Shown: piece after piece, positions 7,901 through 16,293 of the stretch
How the letters are laid out: every line of letters begins with the position of its first letter
Numbering within the stretch: the first letter of the stretch is position 1
Assembly (NCBI RefSeq): GCF_013093415.1
Contig: NZ_JABFBC010000001.1
Coordinates: forward strand, 1,674,001 to 1,738,000
From: Halovulum dunhuangense
Lineage (GTDB): Bacteria > Pseudomonadota > Alphaproteobacteria > Rhodobacterales > Rhodobacteraceae
DNA: 64,000 bases
Direction: 5' to 3'
Position numbers and translations under genes: made by a program
Notes under the pieces: model-generated
What the model was told of the DNA's origin: nothing
Seen by the model: only the letters and a program-made list of their open reading frames with translations
Databases searched by the model: none

Positions 7901-9605
7901 CCGTGCGGGCCTCATCAGGTCGGCCTCCAGCCGCGATCAGGAGCGCATGGAGGGTCGCACATTCCTCTAGATTTCCCGGTGCAGGTCTTCCGGCTGACTC
8001 CGCGATTCGGGTCGCCGTCTCGCGCAGGGTCATGACTGCATCGGTCGCGCGCGCCAGATCGGGTTCAAGCCGCTGGATGTCCGTGGGCTGCAGCGCGGTA
8101 GCCCCGACCCCGAAGAACGGGTGCTCGGCGCGCGGGCCGGTCCGGGCCAGCAGCTCCGCATAGGCCGCGATCCGGTCTGAGTGTTTGCGGCGCGTCGCAT
8201 CGTCCAAGTCGGCCAACCCCTCGCGTGGGAGCCGTGGCGGGGGCGCGTCTTTGCCGACGAAACGGGCGATCTCGGCCATCGCGCGGAACGGGGTGAACCC
8301 GTAGCCCGGAACCGGCTGATGCAGCAGGTCCGCCACTCCGTTCAGCCGATCACGCGCTTCGCGCAGCGCGTCTGGCGGTCCGGGCATCTCGGGGATAGCC
8401 GCCCCGGCCGCCAGCGTGCGCGCCAGCTCGTCCAGAAATGCCCGCTTGTTGGCGGCGCGCGAGTGGATCTCGAGGCAGAGATCCCCGAGCCCCACCTTGC
8501 GCAGGCGGTCATGCACGACCGAGAGCGCGGCCATCTTCTCTGCCACGAAGAGGACCCGTTTTCCGTCATGGGCTGCCGCGGCGATGATGTTCGCGATCGT
8601 CTGGGACTTGCCCGTGCCGGGCGGTCCCTGCACGACGAGATTGCGACCGGCGCGCACCTCTTCGATCACGCGGGTCTGCGAGGCGTCCGCGGGAACGACG
8701 TGCAGAAGGTGACCGGGTTCCAGCCGCGGGTCGAGCCGTTCCTGTGGGCCGAAGAGGGGTGTGGACCGCTCGAACCCGCCGTCGAGCAGCCCGGTCAGGA
8801 CCGGATGCGACTCGAAGGCGTCCTCGGGCCAATGCTCCGGTTCCAGGTCCCGCATCATCAGGAGCTTCGAGAAAGAGAAGAAGCCCAGCTGCATCCCGTC
8901 CCGGTCGATCGACCATCGCGCGCGCCCTTCGATACGGTCGGAGAGCTCGTCGAAATAGGACTCGGGGCTGAAGTTCTCGTCATCGAGGATTTCCGGCAGC
9001 TCGAACCCGAAATCCGCGCGCAGCCGTTCCTGCAGAGGCAGGTTGGTGACGATCTCGGTATCGCGGGCGCGCAGGTTGAAGGTGGCACGCCTGTCATCCC
9101 GAACGAGTTCGACGGGCACCAGGATCAGGGGAGACTCGCGCATCACATCTGAGCTGTCGCTCTCGTACCAGCGCAGGAACCCCATCGCGAGGTAGAGGAT
9201 GTTGACGCCCTGCTCCTCCTCCGCGGTTCGTGCGTCTGTGAAAAGGCGCAGGAGGCGGCGCTGCAGAGCCTCGGGGCCGAGCCGGGTCTCCAGCAGCAGA
9301 TCCCGATACCGGGCTTCGCGATCTTCAGGGTCTTCCGCATCATCGGCCAACGCTAGGAGAAGCGGCTCATCCTCGGGCTGATCCTCTTCTTCCTCATCGC
9401 GGGGCTGGAAACGCATCTTTCTCCCTTGCGTCTTCAGCAGCTCGAAAACATCCGCGCTTCGCTCCTCCACGATGTCGAGCACGTTGGCGCGCTTCGCGGA
9501 GCGGTTGACATGGATGAGGCGGTTTCTGGTTCCCGTTTCCACGAGCCGGCGCCGGGCGTCCTCGAGCAGACCGGAGAGGTTGGTGGAGCGAGGTTGATCT
9601 TGCAT
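4944..9605 (-). CDS. Giant DUF4011-helicase-nuclease-DUF3320 defence protein (Hhe-like)
   Basis: Predicted 1553 aa. The N-terminal DUF4011-like part (LLEDARRRLVETGTRNRLI) leads into a split SF1 helicase. Walker A GPPGTGKS is at about 326-333. Walker B LLLIDEASQ near 935 is followed by GDQKQLPP, and the late helicase motifs NVQGDERDVIL and RRLNVLFSRAR follow. A Vsr/DUF559-like nuclease is at about 1285-1350 (AVECDGSAYH ... RDRLRQDVLEGLGW), then a DUF3320-like tail (IHRDLIARRVAEAFGKSRTG). This layout matches the single-gene antiphage protein reported as Hhe. ATG 9605 has a GGAAG/ATAGG ribosome site; a TTG 15 bases upstream is less likely. It begins 26 bp after hsdR, so it is probably the last gene of the hsd operon. 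Confidence 0.88.
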   Translation of the reverse strand: MQDQPRSTNLSGLLEDARRRLVETGTRNRLIHVNRSAKRANVLDIVEERSADVFELLKTQGRKMRFQPRDEEEEDQPEDEPLLLALADDAEDPEDREARYRDLLLETRLGPEALQRRLLRLFTDARTAEEEQGVNILYLAMGFLRWYESDSSDVMRESPLILVPVELVRDDRRATFNLRARDTEIVTNLPLQERLRADFGFELPEILDDENFSPESYFDELSDRIEGRARWSIDRDGMQLGFFSFSKLLMMRDLEPEHWPEDAFESHPVLTGLLDGGFERSTPLFGPQERLDPRLEPGHLLHVVPADASQTRVIEEVRAGRNLVVQGPPGTGKSQTIANIIAAAAHDGKRVLFVAEKMAALSVVHDRLRKVGLGDLCLEIHSRAANKRAFLDELARTLAAGAAIPEMPGPPDALREARDRLNGVADLLHQPVPGYGFTPFRAMAEIARFVGKDAPPPRLPREGLADLDDATRRKHSDRIAAYAELLARTGPRAEHPFFGVGATALQPTDIQRLEPDLARATDAVMTLRETATRIAESAGRPAPGNLEECATLHALLIAAGGRPDEARTAIGAVLAHAGDPRLGEALAAGSTWAAARDDAGATFTETAFGMDPAPLRARLVPGVGSFWSRHFGPYRGASRELATLLSGALPKSPADRLRLVDTLITVRGLRKTLAEEEGFLSSLLGPDWRGERTPFAALQAQVAWLTRLTGIAPIETPEALDRICAAADAAVEIAAALDAARAALAALEDRLALVWDGQSLAGIEARIIGMSDGIGRYGEWSRLSALSARLEADGLAPLLALLDEGVIEPENAVDEFLYASAEARWEAARAALPDLDGLAHLDRHALVETFRDLEEARMEETRRLVRSKHLAQLPTGASGQMGFLRGEMAKQRRHKPIRQIMRAAGQMVQRIKPVLLMSPISIAQYLPPGSTEFDLLLIDEASQVRPEDALGAIARCSQIVVVGDQKQLPPTSFFDRVAGSDEEDYGEDEEEIKTASATEMESVLTLCEARGLNPAMLEWHYRSRDPSLITVNNAEFYEHRLILPPSPVQNDPDYGLAFRRVPGVYSSRSRGGGRPGTNRIEAEAVARAVAKHARSRPDLSLGVVAFSKAQSDMLTEVLEIARREDEILDAFLREGRSEDVFVKNIENVQGDERDVILISVGYGPSEPNGRLASMSFGPVNGEGGERRLNVLFSRARTRCIVFCSFDPNDIDTSRTSRDGPRVLKRFLEFARSGQLAQPEASGAPADSPFEDDVASVIRNMGYPCDHQVGAAGFRIDLGVRHPDQPGRYILAVECDGSAYHSALWARERDRLRQDVLEGLGWRFHRVWSTDWFHRRHAEIDRLRTALEEAAQADGPHYTGANREGLQPVEETAETAPDLETVLPPPPELSAPAYEVSSFTVKASFEPHEAPPHLLSDLVTKIVQAEGPIHRDLIARRVAEAFGKSRTGRRIREASDRALASAMRSGGIVADREFAMTKAQQDDPPVRDRSEPNAPGTAGHLPPVEIRAAAARVVAESGDMPREELIVATARLLGFARVGAELRGVIDGALTRSP

Positions 9606-9631
9606 ATGCCTATCTTCCAAAAATCGATCCC

Positions 9632-12600
9632 TTACTCATTAAGGCTGAGCGCTTCGCCCCGTTTCAGGATCTCGTAGATCACCCCCTCGAGGATCGGCAG
9701 GGCTTGCCTGTCTTTGCTCAGCAGCAGTGTCGCAAGTGAACTATGCGAGGACATTGCACGAACCACGGCTGCCTGGACGGCGCCGGGCAGGTTCCCCTTC
9801 ATCGCCTGATCTTTACTGTTCTTTTTGATCTGGGCCATCACTACCGGGTTCTCGCGGGTGATCGCCGCGACCTGGTTAACGAAGGCCACCTGATCCTCAA
9901 GCGGGGTCGCCTCGCCGAACAGGCTGTTAAGCCGCTCAATTAGCTCCTGCATATACACGGGCAGCACGCCGGGTCGTGAGCCGCCACCACCGCCCTTCAC
10001 TGGGTCGAGGATGGGGGGCTCCTCGTCTTCGCCTTCACTTGTCGGTTCCCGCTCTCCGATGTCGTAGCCGGTCAGCGCGATGCCATGCAGGTCGATCTCG
10101 GCTGCAGGCACTCCGTCGAGCCGGTTTGCCAACAGCTTCGAGAAAGCGGCAAAGGTCTCCAGGTCTGGGTCCCCTAGATCTACCAGCTGGGCGATGTAGG
10201 CGTAGAGCCGTCCGAACCGGGACAAGCCTGACTTGAAGTCGGTAAGGGAAACGATCGCTGTTTCGACCTGCTCGCGTTCGTGGTCGGCACGCTTCATCCC
10301 ATCGTCGTTCCCGGCGCTCTTCGCGCGCTGCCAAGCGTCCTCCGCCGCGGCCGCACGCTCCCGCAGGTCGGACAAGCGCCGGTTGTAAGCATCCGTCGGC
10401 TCCTGCGTCGCGGCGTACATTGCCTTGTGCGCCGCCTCGTCGTCGTTCCCGGTCGCAGCAGACGCGGCGGTCCGGAAACGGGCGCGCTGGAAGTCGAGAA
10501 TGTGGGTGCCGTCGTAGATACCCTGATCGTCGAGAAACTCCTTCAGGTCGTAGATGACGTTGAGATCCTGAACCTCCTCGATCCGCGCGCCCCGGTCGTA
10601 CTGGGCGAAGGCTGCCCGGACCACGTCGGGATCATTCACGAAATCGATGATGAACGTCTGGTCCTTACCCGGAAAGGTTCGGTTCAGACGGGAGAACGTC
10701 TGGACGATCTCGACCGCGTTCGCGATCTTCTTGTCCACGTACATCGCGACCAGCTTGGGCTGGTCGAACCCGGTCTGGAATTTGTTTGCCACCAGCATGA
10801 CCCGGTATTCTGGCCGGTCGAAGACGTGGCGCAGATCCTTGCCGCCTGCCTCCGGGTTCATGTTCGCCTCGGTGAACTCGGCGTCCTCCTCGACGACGAA
10901 AGCGTCCCCGTAGAGCAGGTCGTCGTTCGGGTGCATCACTTCGCGCCCGGTCAGCTTGCCGGAGAAGGCAACAAGGGTCCGGATATGTCCGTATTCCGGG
11001 TTCGCGGCTATGAAGGCGTCGAAAGCCCGCTTATACCGGACAGCAGAGGCCCGGGAGCTGGTGACCACCATCGCCTTGGCCTTCCCGTCCAAAAGGTGGG
11101 CCACGTTCTTCGAGAAGTGCTCGATGATGAACCGAACCTTCTGGGTGACGTTCGTCGGGTGAAGCGTCATCCACTTTGCCAGCGCCCGTTTAGCGGCCTT
11201 CCCGTCGACCCGCTTCTCGTCGACGATCTCTTGTCCAAGGTTGAACGCGGTCTTGTAGGGGACGTAGCCGCGCAGAACGTCCAGGATGAACCCTTCCTCG
11301 ATTGCCTGGCGCATCTCGTACTTGTGGAATGAGGCTGGCAGGTTGTCGTCCGAGGCGGGCTTGGTGGGATCGGCCGGGCGACCGAAGAGCATCATGGTCG
11401 AGTGCTTCGGGGTCGCCGTGAAGGCGAAATGGGACACGTTCGACGGGCGCTTCCGGGCTCGCTGGATCTCGAGCAGGATGTCCTCGACCGTCAGCTCCTC
11501 CGCGTCCTTGCGCGCCGACAGGGCCAGCGTCGCCTGCAGCTTGGAGGCGGTGTTCCCGGTCTGGGAATTGTGCGCCTCGTCGATGATCACCGCGAAGTTC
11601 CGATCCCGCAGGGACGTCTCCGTCAGGATCGCCTCCATGGCAAAGGGGAAGGTCTGGATGGTCACCACGATGATCGGGGTGCCCTTCAGCATCGCCTCGC
11701 TCAACTGGTCGCTCTTCGACTTCGACGAGCTCTCCCGGTCGATGGCCGCGATCAGCCCCTTCTGGTGGTCGATCTGCTGGACCGCGTCCTGCAATTGACC
11801 GTCCAGGACGTTCCGGTCCGTCACGATGATCACCGTGTCGAAGATCGGCGCCCCGTCGTCCCGGCGCAGCTTGACCAGGTCATGCGCCGTCCAGGCAATC
11901 GTCGAGGTCTTGCCCGAGCCCGCGCTGTGCTCGCACAGATAGGGGTGCCCGGGCCCCTTTTCCTTGGCATCGGCAATCATCTTGTTGACCGCGTCGAACT
12001 GGTGAAACCGGGGGAAGATCAGGGTCTCCTTGACCGACCAGTTCCCCTTCAGGTCGACCACGTTCTTCTTCTCGACATAGACGAAGCTGTGGAAGACCCG
12101 CAGGAACGCGTCTGGTCGGCAGATCTCCTCCCAGAAATAGGCGACCGGGTATTCACCGTCGGTCCGCGCAGGGTTCCCCGCGCGGCCGTTGTCGCCCTTG
12201 TTGAAGGGCAGGAAGAAGGTGTCGTCGCCCGCGAGCCTCGTAGTCATCCAGATCTCGCTGTCGGACATCGCGAAATGGACAACCGCGCCGCGATGCTGCG
12301 TCAGGAGCGGGTGCTTGCGTTTCGTGACCGGGTCCACGGGCAAGCGGTCGCGCCGGTACTGGGCCTTCGCGTGTTCGACCGACTGGGTGAAATCCGTTTT
12401 CAGCTCCACCGTGGCAAGCGGCAGGCCGTTCAGGAACAGGCCGAGGTCGATGGCGAGCTCGCGGCCCGGGTGATACTTCAGCTGCGGCACGACCCGCAGC
12501 CGGTTCGACGCATAGCGGTGCAGGACCTTCTCGTTCCGCTGGTCCTCGGGTGCCGCCTCGGACAGGTCCAGATGCCCCGCGCCGGCGATGGAGAAGCCCC

Positions 12601-12862
12601 GGCGCAGGGTCTGCACCATCCCCTGTTTCTCCAGCGCCATCTCCAGCCGGTCCATGACCACCGTCAGGGTCTTGTCGCCGTTCATCGCGTGAAGCCGGTC
12701 CCATTTCTGGGGCTGGGTGGCGCGCAGCCAGGCCTCCAGATCTTCCGGGTACATGGCCCGGTCAGCATCAAAGGCGTCAGAGGTGCCGACCAGCCAGCCC
12801 GCCTCGGCGAGCTTGCCGACGATATGGGACTCGAGGTGCTTCTCGTGATGCAGGTCGCTCAT
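9632..12862 (-). CDS. hsdR: Type I restriction enzyme, R subunit
   Basis: Predicted 1076 aa, the motor-nuclease subunit that translocates DNA and cleaves it when the target is unmethylated. The PD-(D/E)xK nuclease core is seen as ATVELKTDF (about residue 150). The SF2 motor has Walker A SAGSGKTS (about 312-318) and DEAH in IIDEAHNSQ (about 425). A C-terminal helical part for HsdM binding follows. ATG 12862 overlaps the hsdS stop as ATGA. Length and motif order are normal, and nothing suggests a break. Confidence 0.95.
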   Translation of the reverse strand: MSDLHHEKHLESHIVGKLAEAGWLVGTSDAFDADRAMYPEDLEAWLRATQPQKWDRLHAMNGDKTLTVVMDRLEMALEKQGMVQTLRRGFSIAGAGHLDLSEAAPEDQRNEKVLHRYASNRLRVVPQLKYHPGRELAIDLGLFLNGLPLATVELKTDFTQSVEHAKAQYRRDRLPVDPVTKRKHPLLTQHRGAVVHFAMSDSEIWMTTRLAGDDTFFLPFNKGDNGRAGNPARTDGEYPVAYFWEEICRPDAFLRVFHSFVYVEKKNVVDLKGNWSVKETLIFPRFHQFDAVNKMIADAKEKGPGHPYLCEHSAGSGKTSTIAWTAHDLVKLRRDDGAPIFDTVIIVTDRNVLDGQLQDAVQQIDHQKGLIAAIDRESSSKSKSDQLSEAMLKGTPIIVVTIQTFPFAMEAILTETSLRDRNFAVIIDEAHNSQTGNTASKLQATLALSARKDAEELTVEDILLEIQRARKRPSNVSHFAFTATPKHSTMMLFGRPADPTKPASDDNLPASFHKYEMRQAIEEGFILDVLRGYVPYKTAFNLGQEIVDEKRVDGKAAKRALAKWMTLHPTNVTQKVRFIIEHFSKNVAHLLDGKAKAMVVTSSRASAVRYKRAFDAFIAANPEYGHIRTLVAFSGKLTGREVMHPNDDLLYGDAFVVEEDAEFTEANMNPEAGGKDLRHVFDRPEYRVMLVANKFQTGFDQPKLVAMYVDKKIANAVEIVQTFSRLNRTFPGKDQTFIIDFVNDPDVVRAAFAQYDRGARIEEVQDLNVIYDLKEFLDDQGIYDGTHILDFQRARFRTAASAATGNDDEAAHKAMYAATQEPTDAYNRRLSDLRERAAAAEDAWQRAKSAGNDDGMKRADHEREQVETAIVSLTDFKSGLSRFGRLYAYIAQLVDLGDPDLETFAAFSKLLANRLDGVPAAEIDLHGIALTGYDIGEREPTSEGEDEEPPILDPVKGGGGGSRPGVLPVYMQELIERLNSLFGEATPLEDQVAFVNQVAAITRENPVVMAQIKKNSKDQAMKGNLPGAVQAAVVRAMSSHSSLATLLLSKDRQALPILEGVIYEILKRGEALSLNE

Positions 12863-14118
12863 GCAGCACGCCTCACGTCGATCTTGCCGGTGACGGCGGC
12901 GGTGATCAGGGCGGCACGCTTCTCGCGGAGAAGGTCGATGCTGCGCTCGGTCTGGGCGATCAGGTTCTTCATTCGCGCCGTTGCACGTTCGATCCGATCA
13001 ACGATTTCAAGCTGCTCCTCGCGCGGGGGCACGGGTAGTTTCACGGGCGCGAACCGCACGAACCGGAACCTCGGCGCTCTTTCACGAACAGATGGGCACA
13101 AAACATAGATGTAGTTTCGCCGCGCCATGCACCTGAGCAGGTAGGCGTAGTACTCAGGGACAGCCTCATCGGAGCGAGGTTTGCACACGGCATACTCTCC
13201 GGTCGCCTTTCCGTCGTCTTCCGAAACCCCAATCGCTCCCGCGAAGGCATCCATGGTATGAATGACCAAGTCGCCCTTAAGTATTTTCTGATATCCGACC
13301 TCCTTCTCGGCGAAGGTATACCCCTCCGTTCTTCGCTTGCTCCGAAGGCAGACCTGCCCATCTCGGAAAGCGGTGATGATTTCGTCGTCCGGGGCCACCG
13401 GGCGCGCCATCTCTTCGAAAAGATGCTTCCCCTTGCGCACGGTCCAGTGTTTCGGGATCCGAGGCGCCCAAGGAATATCGACGTCCTTGACGGTGAGCTG
13501 GCTGTCGTCGCGCCCGGTAACGCACGCGTCCGAAAAGGTGAGGATTTTTTCCTTTAGCAGCGCGATGAACCGGGCCTTCTTCTCGATCAGACCGTCAATC
13601 AGGCCGGTCTCGCGGTCGAGGAAGCGGGCGATGGCGACCTGATCGGCGATTGGGATATCCGGGACAGGGAACTCCAACAATTCTGTCTGGCTGAGGTTCT
13701 GGCGGATACCACCCCCTAATCCGTTGAAAATATTACCAATGTAGGCAGCGTAAAAATACCAGTAGAAAAACTCGGGATAAACGTCGTCTGATGCCGGGGT
13801 CAGCCTGATATAGGCCGGGCTCATGATGCCCCGCCGAGGGACTAGGCCAACCCGGCTGGTCTTGATGTTCTGTAGGTCGATGAGCTTGAAAGCCAGATCG
13901 CCCTTCTCGAAGATCTGATAGCTTCCATAGTCCGAGCTCTGGAGGCCATCGGTATCATCAAGGGAACGGTCGATCACCCCGCCCATCGTCAGGGCGAGCC
14001 GATGGCTCTCCTTCATCCCGGCGTTGCTGTCCTTCCGATACCTGAACCGATGTTTCGCCGGTACGAGCGACCACAAGGACGTGCCGACGAAATCCTCCAG
14101 GAAGTCGCGTCGGCTCAT
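12859..14118 (-). CDS. hsdS: Type I restriction-modification specificity subunit S
   Basis: Predicted 419 aa. Two target-recognition halves are separated by conserved coiled-coil spacers: IADQVAIARFLDRETGLIDG (about 157) ends the first half and EEQLEIVDRIERATARM ends the second. The repeated KARFIALLKEK and RSIDLLREKRAALI helices set the spacing of the two half-sites. It decides which bipartite sequence is methylated or cut with HsdM and HsdR. Both ends overlap neighbours by four bases (hsdM upstream, hsdR downstream). The target sequence cannot be predicted from reading. Confidence 0.93.
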   Translation of the reverse strand: MSRRDFLEDFVGTSLWSLVPAKHRFRYRKDSNAGMKESHRLALTMGGVIDRSLDDTDGLQSSDYGSYQIFEKGDLAFKLIDLQNIKTSRVGLVPRRGIMSPAYIRLTPASDDVYPEFFYWYFYAAYIGNIFNGLGGGIRQNLSQTELLEFPVPDIPIADQVAIARFLDRETGLIDGLIEKKARFIALLKEKILTFSDACVTGRDDSQLTVKDVDIPWAPRIPKHWTVRKGKHLFEEMARPVAPDDEIITAFRDGQVCLRSKRRTEGYTFAEKEVGYQKILKGDLVIHTMDAFAGAIGVSEDDGKATGEYAVCKPRSDEAVPEYYAYLLRCMARRNYIYVLCPSVRERAPRFRFVRFAPVKLPVPPREEQLEIVDRIERATARMKNLIAQTERSIDLLREKRAALITAAVTGKIDVRRAA

Positions 14119-16124
14119 TCTGTCACCTCCGCCAAAACCGCCGCGATTTCCGCCTCGACCGCCTTCAGCTCGGCGTCAATCTCCTCCAGATCGCGGGGCG
14201 GCTGGTATTCATAGAAGTAACGGTTGAAGTTGATCTCGTACCCCACGACGCCCACCTGACCGTCATATTCGTCGCGGAACCCTTCATCCACATAGGCGTC
14301 GGGCGCATGGGCCAGCACCTCCTGCGCCATGTAGTCCCGGATGTCCGTGCCAAGGGGGATGTTCTCGAAATCCGTCAGGTCATCATCGGGGATGACCTGG
14401 CCCTTCTTGTCGAGAACCGGGTCCAGATCCGGGTCCCGCACGCCGAAGGATTTCTGGAACGCCTTGATCAGGGCGGCGTTCACCTTGCCGAGCTCCGCAT
14501 CGCGTTTGGTCGCGTTCTTGACCCAAGCCTCGAACCGGTGCCAGCCGTGCGCCTCGCCCATGTCCGCCTCGAACAGCGCAGTCCAGGCGGTCTGCGCTTC
14601 GGGGGCGAGCTTGCCCCATGCGGTTTCATCCGCCAGCTCGGCCAGTCCCTCGGCCGAGATCACGATCTTCTTGCGCAACGGGCGCAGGACCTTCACGCGC
14701 CGGTAGCCGAAGTCGCGGCTGTCGAACAAACGGCTCTCCTTCGTCTCGGCGAAGTCGGCATACATCTGGACAATCTGCCGGATCTGACCATCCCCGACCC
14801 GGCGGCGCTTGTTGCCCTCGCTCTTGCGCATGGGCTCGAACAGCGCGGTGGCGTCGATCAACTGGACCTTGCCCTTCCGGTCGGCCGGCTTCTTGTTCGA
14901 CAGAAGCCAGATGTAGGTGCCGATCCCGGTGCGGAAGAAGATTTCGGTCGGAAGCGCGATGATCGCCTCGACCACGTCCTCCTCCAGCAGGTAGCGCCGG
15001 ATCTCGGATTCCCCTTGCCCAGCGTTCCCGTTGAAGAGGGGCGATCCGGACAAGACGATGGCCGCCCGCCCGCCGCCGCGCTCCGGCGTCTCCAGCTTGC
15101 TGAGGAGGTGGAGCAGGAACAGCATCGACCCGTCGCTGACGCGCGGCAGCTTGGGGCCGAAGCGGCCCTCGAAGCCCTTCTCCTGATGCTCCCGGACCAC
15201 GGCGGCCTGGTCCATCTCCCACTTTTTCCCGAAGGGCGGATTCGAGACGCAGTAGTGGAACCGTTCGTTCGCCAGCTTGTCGTCGGACAGGGTGCTGCCG
15301 AGCTTAATGTTCTTCGACAGGTCGCGGCCGGGATCCGACTCGACGGTCTTGAGGAGCATCGAGGCGAGGCAGACTGCGTGGGTCTCCGGCTCCAGTTCCT
15401 GCCCGTAGGGAACGATGACCGGGGCGACCGAGTACCGGTCGCGCAGCGCGTTCACATGCTCCATCCCGTCCGACAGGAAGCCGCCGGTGCCGCAGGTGGG
15501 GTCATAGAGGGTCCGGATCAGGCCGGGGTTGTCGATGAACATCTGGTCGTCCGGGTCGAGCAGCAGCTCGATGGCCAGATGGACGACGTCGCGCGGGGTC
15601 ATGAAGTCTTCGGCCGCCTCATTCACCTCGGCGCCGAAGCGCCGGATCAGGTGTTCGTAGACGTTGGACATCACCCGTTCCGGAACCGCGTCCGGATGCA
15701 GGTCGATGGCGGCGAAGTTCTGACAGATCTTGTAGAGGACCCCGGCCTTGTCCATCCGGGCGAGCGTGTTCGCGAAATCGAACTGTTCGAAGATTACGCG
15801 CGCGTTGTCAGAGAAGGAGGCGATGTAGTCCTCGAGGTTCTGTCGGGTCCGGGTCGCGCCGAGGCTGCGCAGGTCGTAGTTAGAAGTGTTGTAGAACGGG
15901 TAGCCTGTCTGCGTGCGCAGGATAACGTCCAGGTCTATCCCGCTGTCCTTCATCTTCTTGACGGTTTCTCGCACCTGATCACGGGTCGGCTCCAGAACGC
16001 ATTCCAGGCGGCGCAGGAGGGTGAAGGGCAGAATGACCTTGCCGAAATCGACGTGCTTGAAGTTCCCCCAGAGGTCGTCCGCATTTTTCCAGATGAAATC
16101 GGCGAGGGCGGTGTTCGTGCTCAT
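14115..16124 (-). CDS. hsdM: Type I restriction-modification methyltransferase subunit M
   Basis: Predicted 669 aa N6-adenine methyltransferase. SAM motif I appears as DPTCGTGGF (about 207-215) and the catalytic motif IV as NPPFG (about 294-298). The N-terminal helical HsdM domain (TALADFIWKNADDLWG) precedes it and a long C-terminal helical region contacts HsdS. It protects host DNA and with HsdS forms the core to which HsdR binds. ATG 16124 overlaps the stop of a 41-aa ORF, and its own stop overlaps the hsdS start. Confidence 0.95.
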   Translation of the reverse strand: MSTNTALADFIWKNADDLWGNFKHVDFGKVILPFTLLRRLECVLEPTRDQVRETVKKMKDSGIDLDVILRTQTGYPFYNTSNYDLRSLGATRTRQNLEDYIASFSDNARVIFEQFDFANTLARMDKAGVLYKICQNFAAIDLHPDAVPERVMSNVYEHLIRRFGAEVNEAAEDFMTPRDVVHLAIELLLDPDDQMFIDNPGLIRTLYDPTCGTGGFLSDGMEHVNALRDRYSVAPVIVPYGQELEPETHAVCLASMLLKTVESDPGRDLSKNIKLGSTLSDDKLANERFHYCVSNPPFGKKWEMDQAAVVREHQEKGFEGRFGPKLPRVSDGSMLFLLHLLSKLETPERGGGRAAIVLSGSPLFNGNAGQGESEIRRYLLEEDVVEAIIALPTEIFFRTGIGTYIWLLSNKKPADRKGKVQLIDATALFEPMRKSEGNKRRRVGDGQIRQIVQMYADFAETKESRLFDSRDFGYRRVKVLRPLRKKIVISAEGLAELADETAWGKLAPEAQTAWTALFEADMGEAHGWHRFEAWVKNATKRDAELGKVNAALIKAFQKSFGVRDPDLDPVLDKKGQVIPDDDLTDFENIPLGTDIRDYMAQEVLAHAPDAYVDEGFRDEYDGQVGVVGYEINFNRYFYEYQPPRDLEEIDAELKAVEAEIAAVLAEVTE

Positions 16125-16246
16125 TTGCCTTCCTTATTATTTTTGGGATCGGTTTCGGGCGCACGCAGCGCCTCGCGGAGCCGCCCGTCCGGCAACGCCG
16201 CCCAAGGGGTCTGGTTGAATTGCTGTTGCGTAACCTGATCTGTCAT
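16121..16246 (-). CDS. 41-aa ORF coupled to hsdM
   Basis: Starts MTDQVTQQQFNQTPWAALPD and ends in a Lys-rich tail. ATG 16246 is preceded by AAAGGACCCGGAA, a good ribosome site. Its stop overlaps the hsdM start (ATGA), so it may couple or tune hsdM translation. The frame is open up to 16366, but that longer form would run into the 3' end of the upstream membrane-protein gene. No family recognised. Confidence 0.5.
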   Translation of the reverse strand: MTDQVTQQQFNQTPWAALPDGRLREALRAPETDPKNNKEGK

Positions 16247-16293
16247 TTCCGGGTCCTTTGGAGGCGGTTGCGCGTATCGCGAAACGACCTCCG

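Noticed and set aside
14307-16238. Long plus-strand open frame (about 640 codons) opposite hsdM
   Set aside because: Antisense shadow of a GC-rich gene: no ribosome site or family motif, while the minus strand shows all HsdM motifs.
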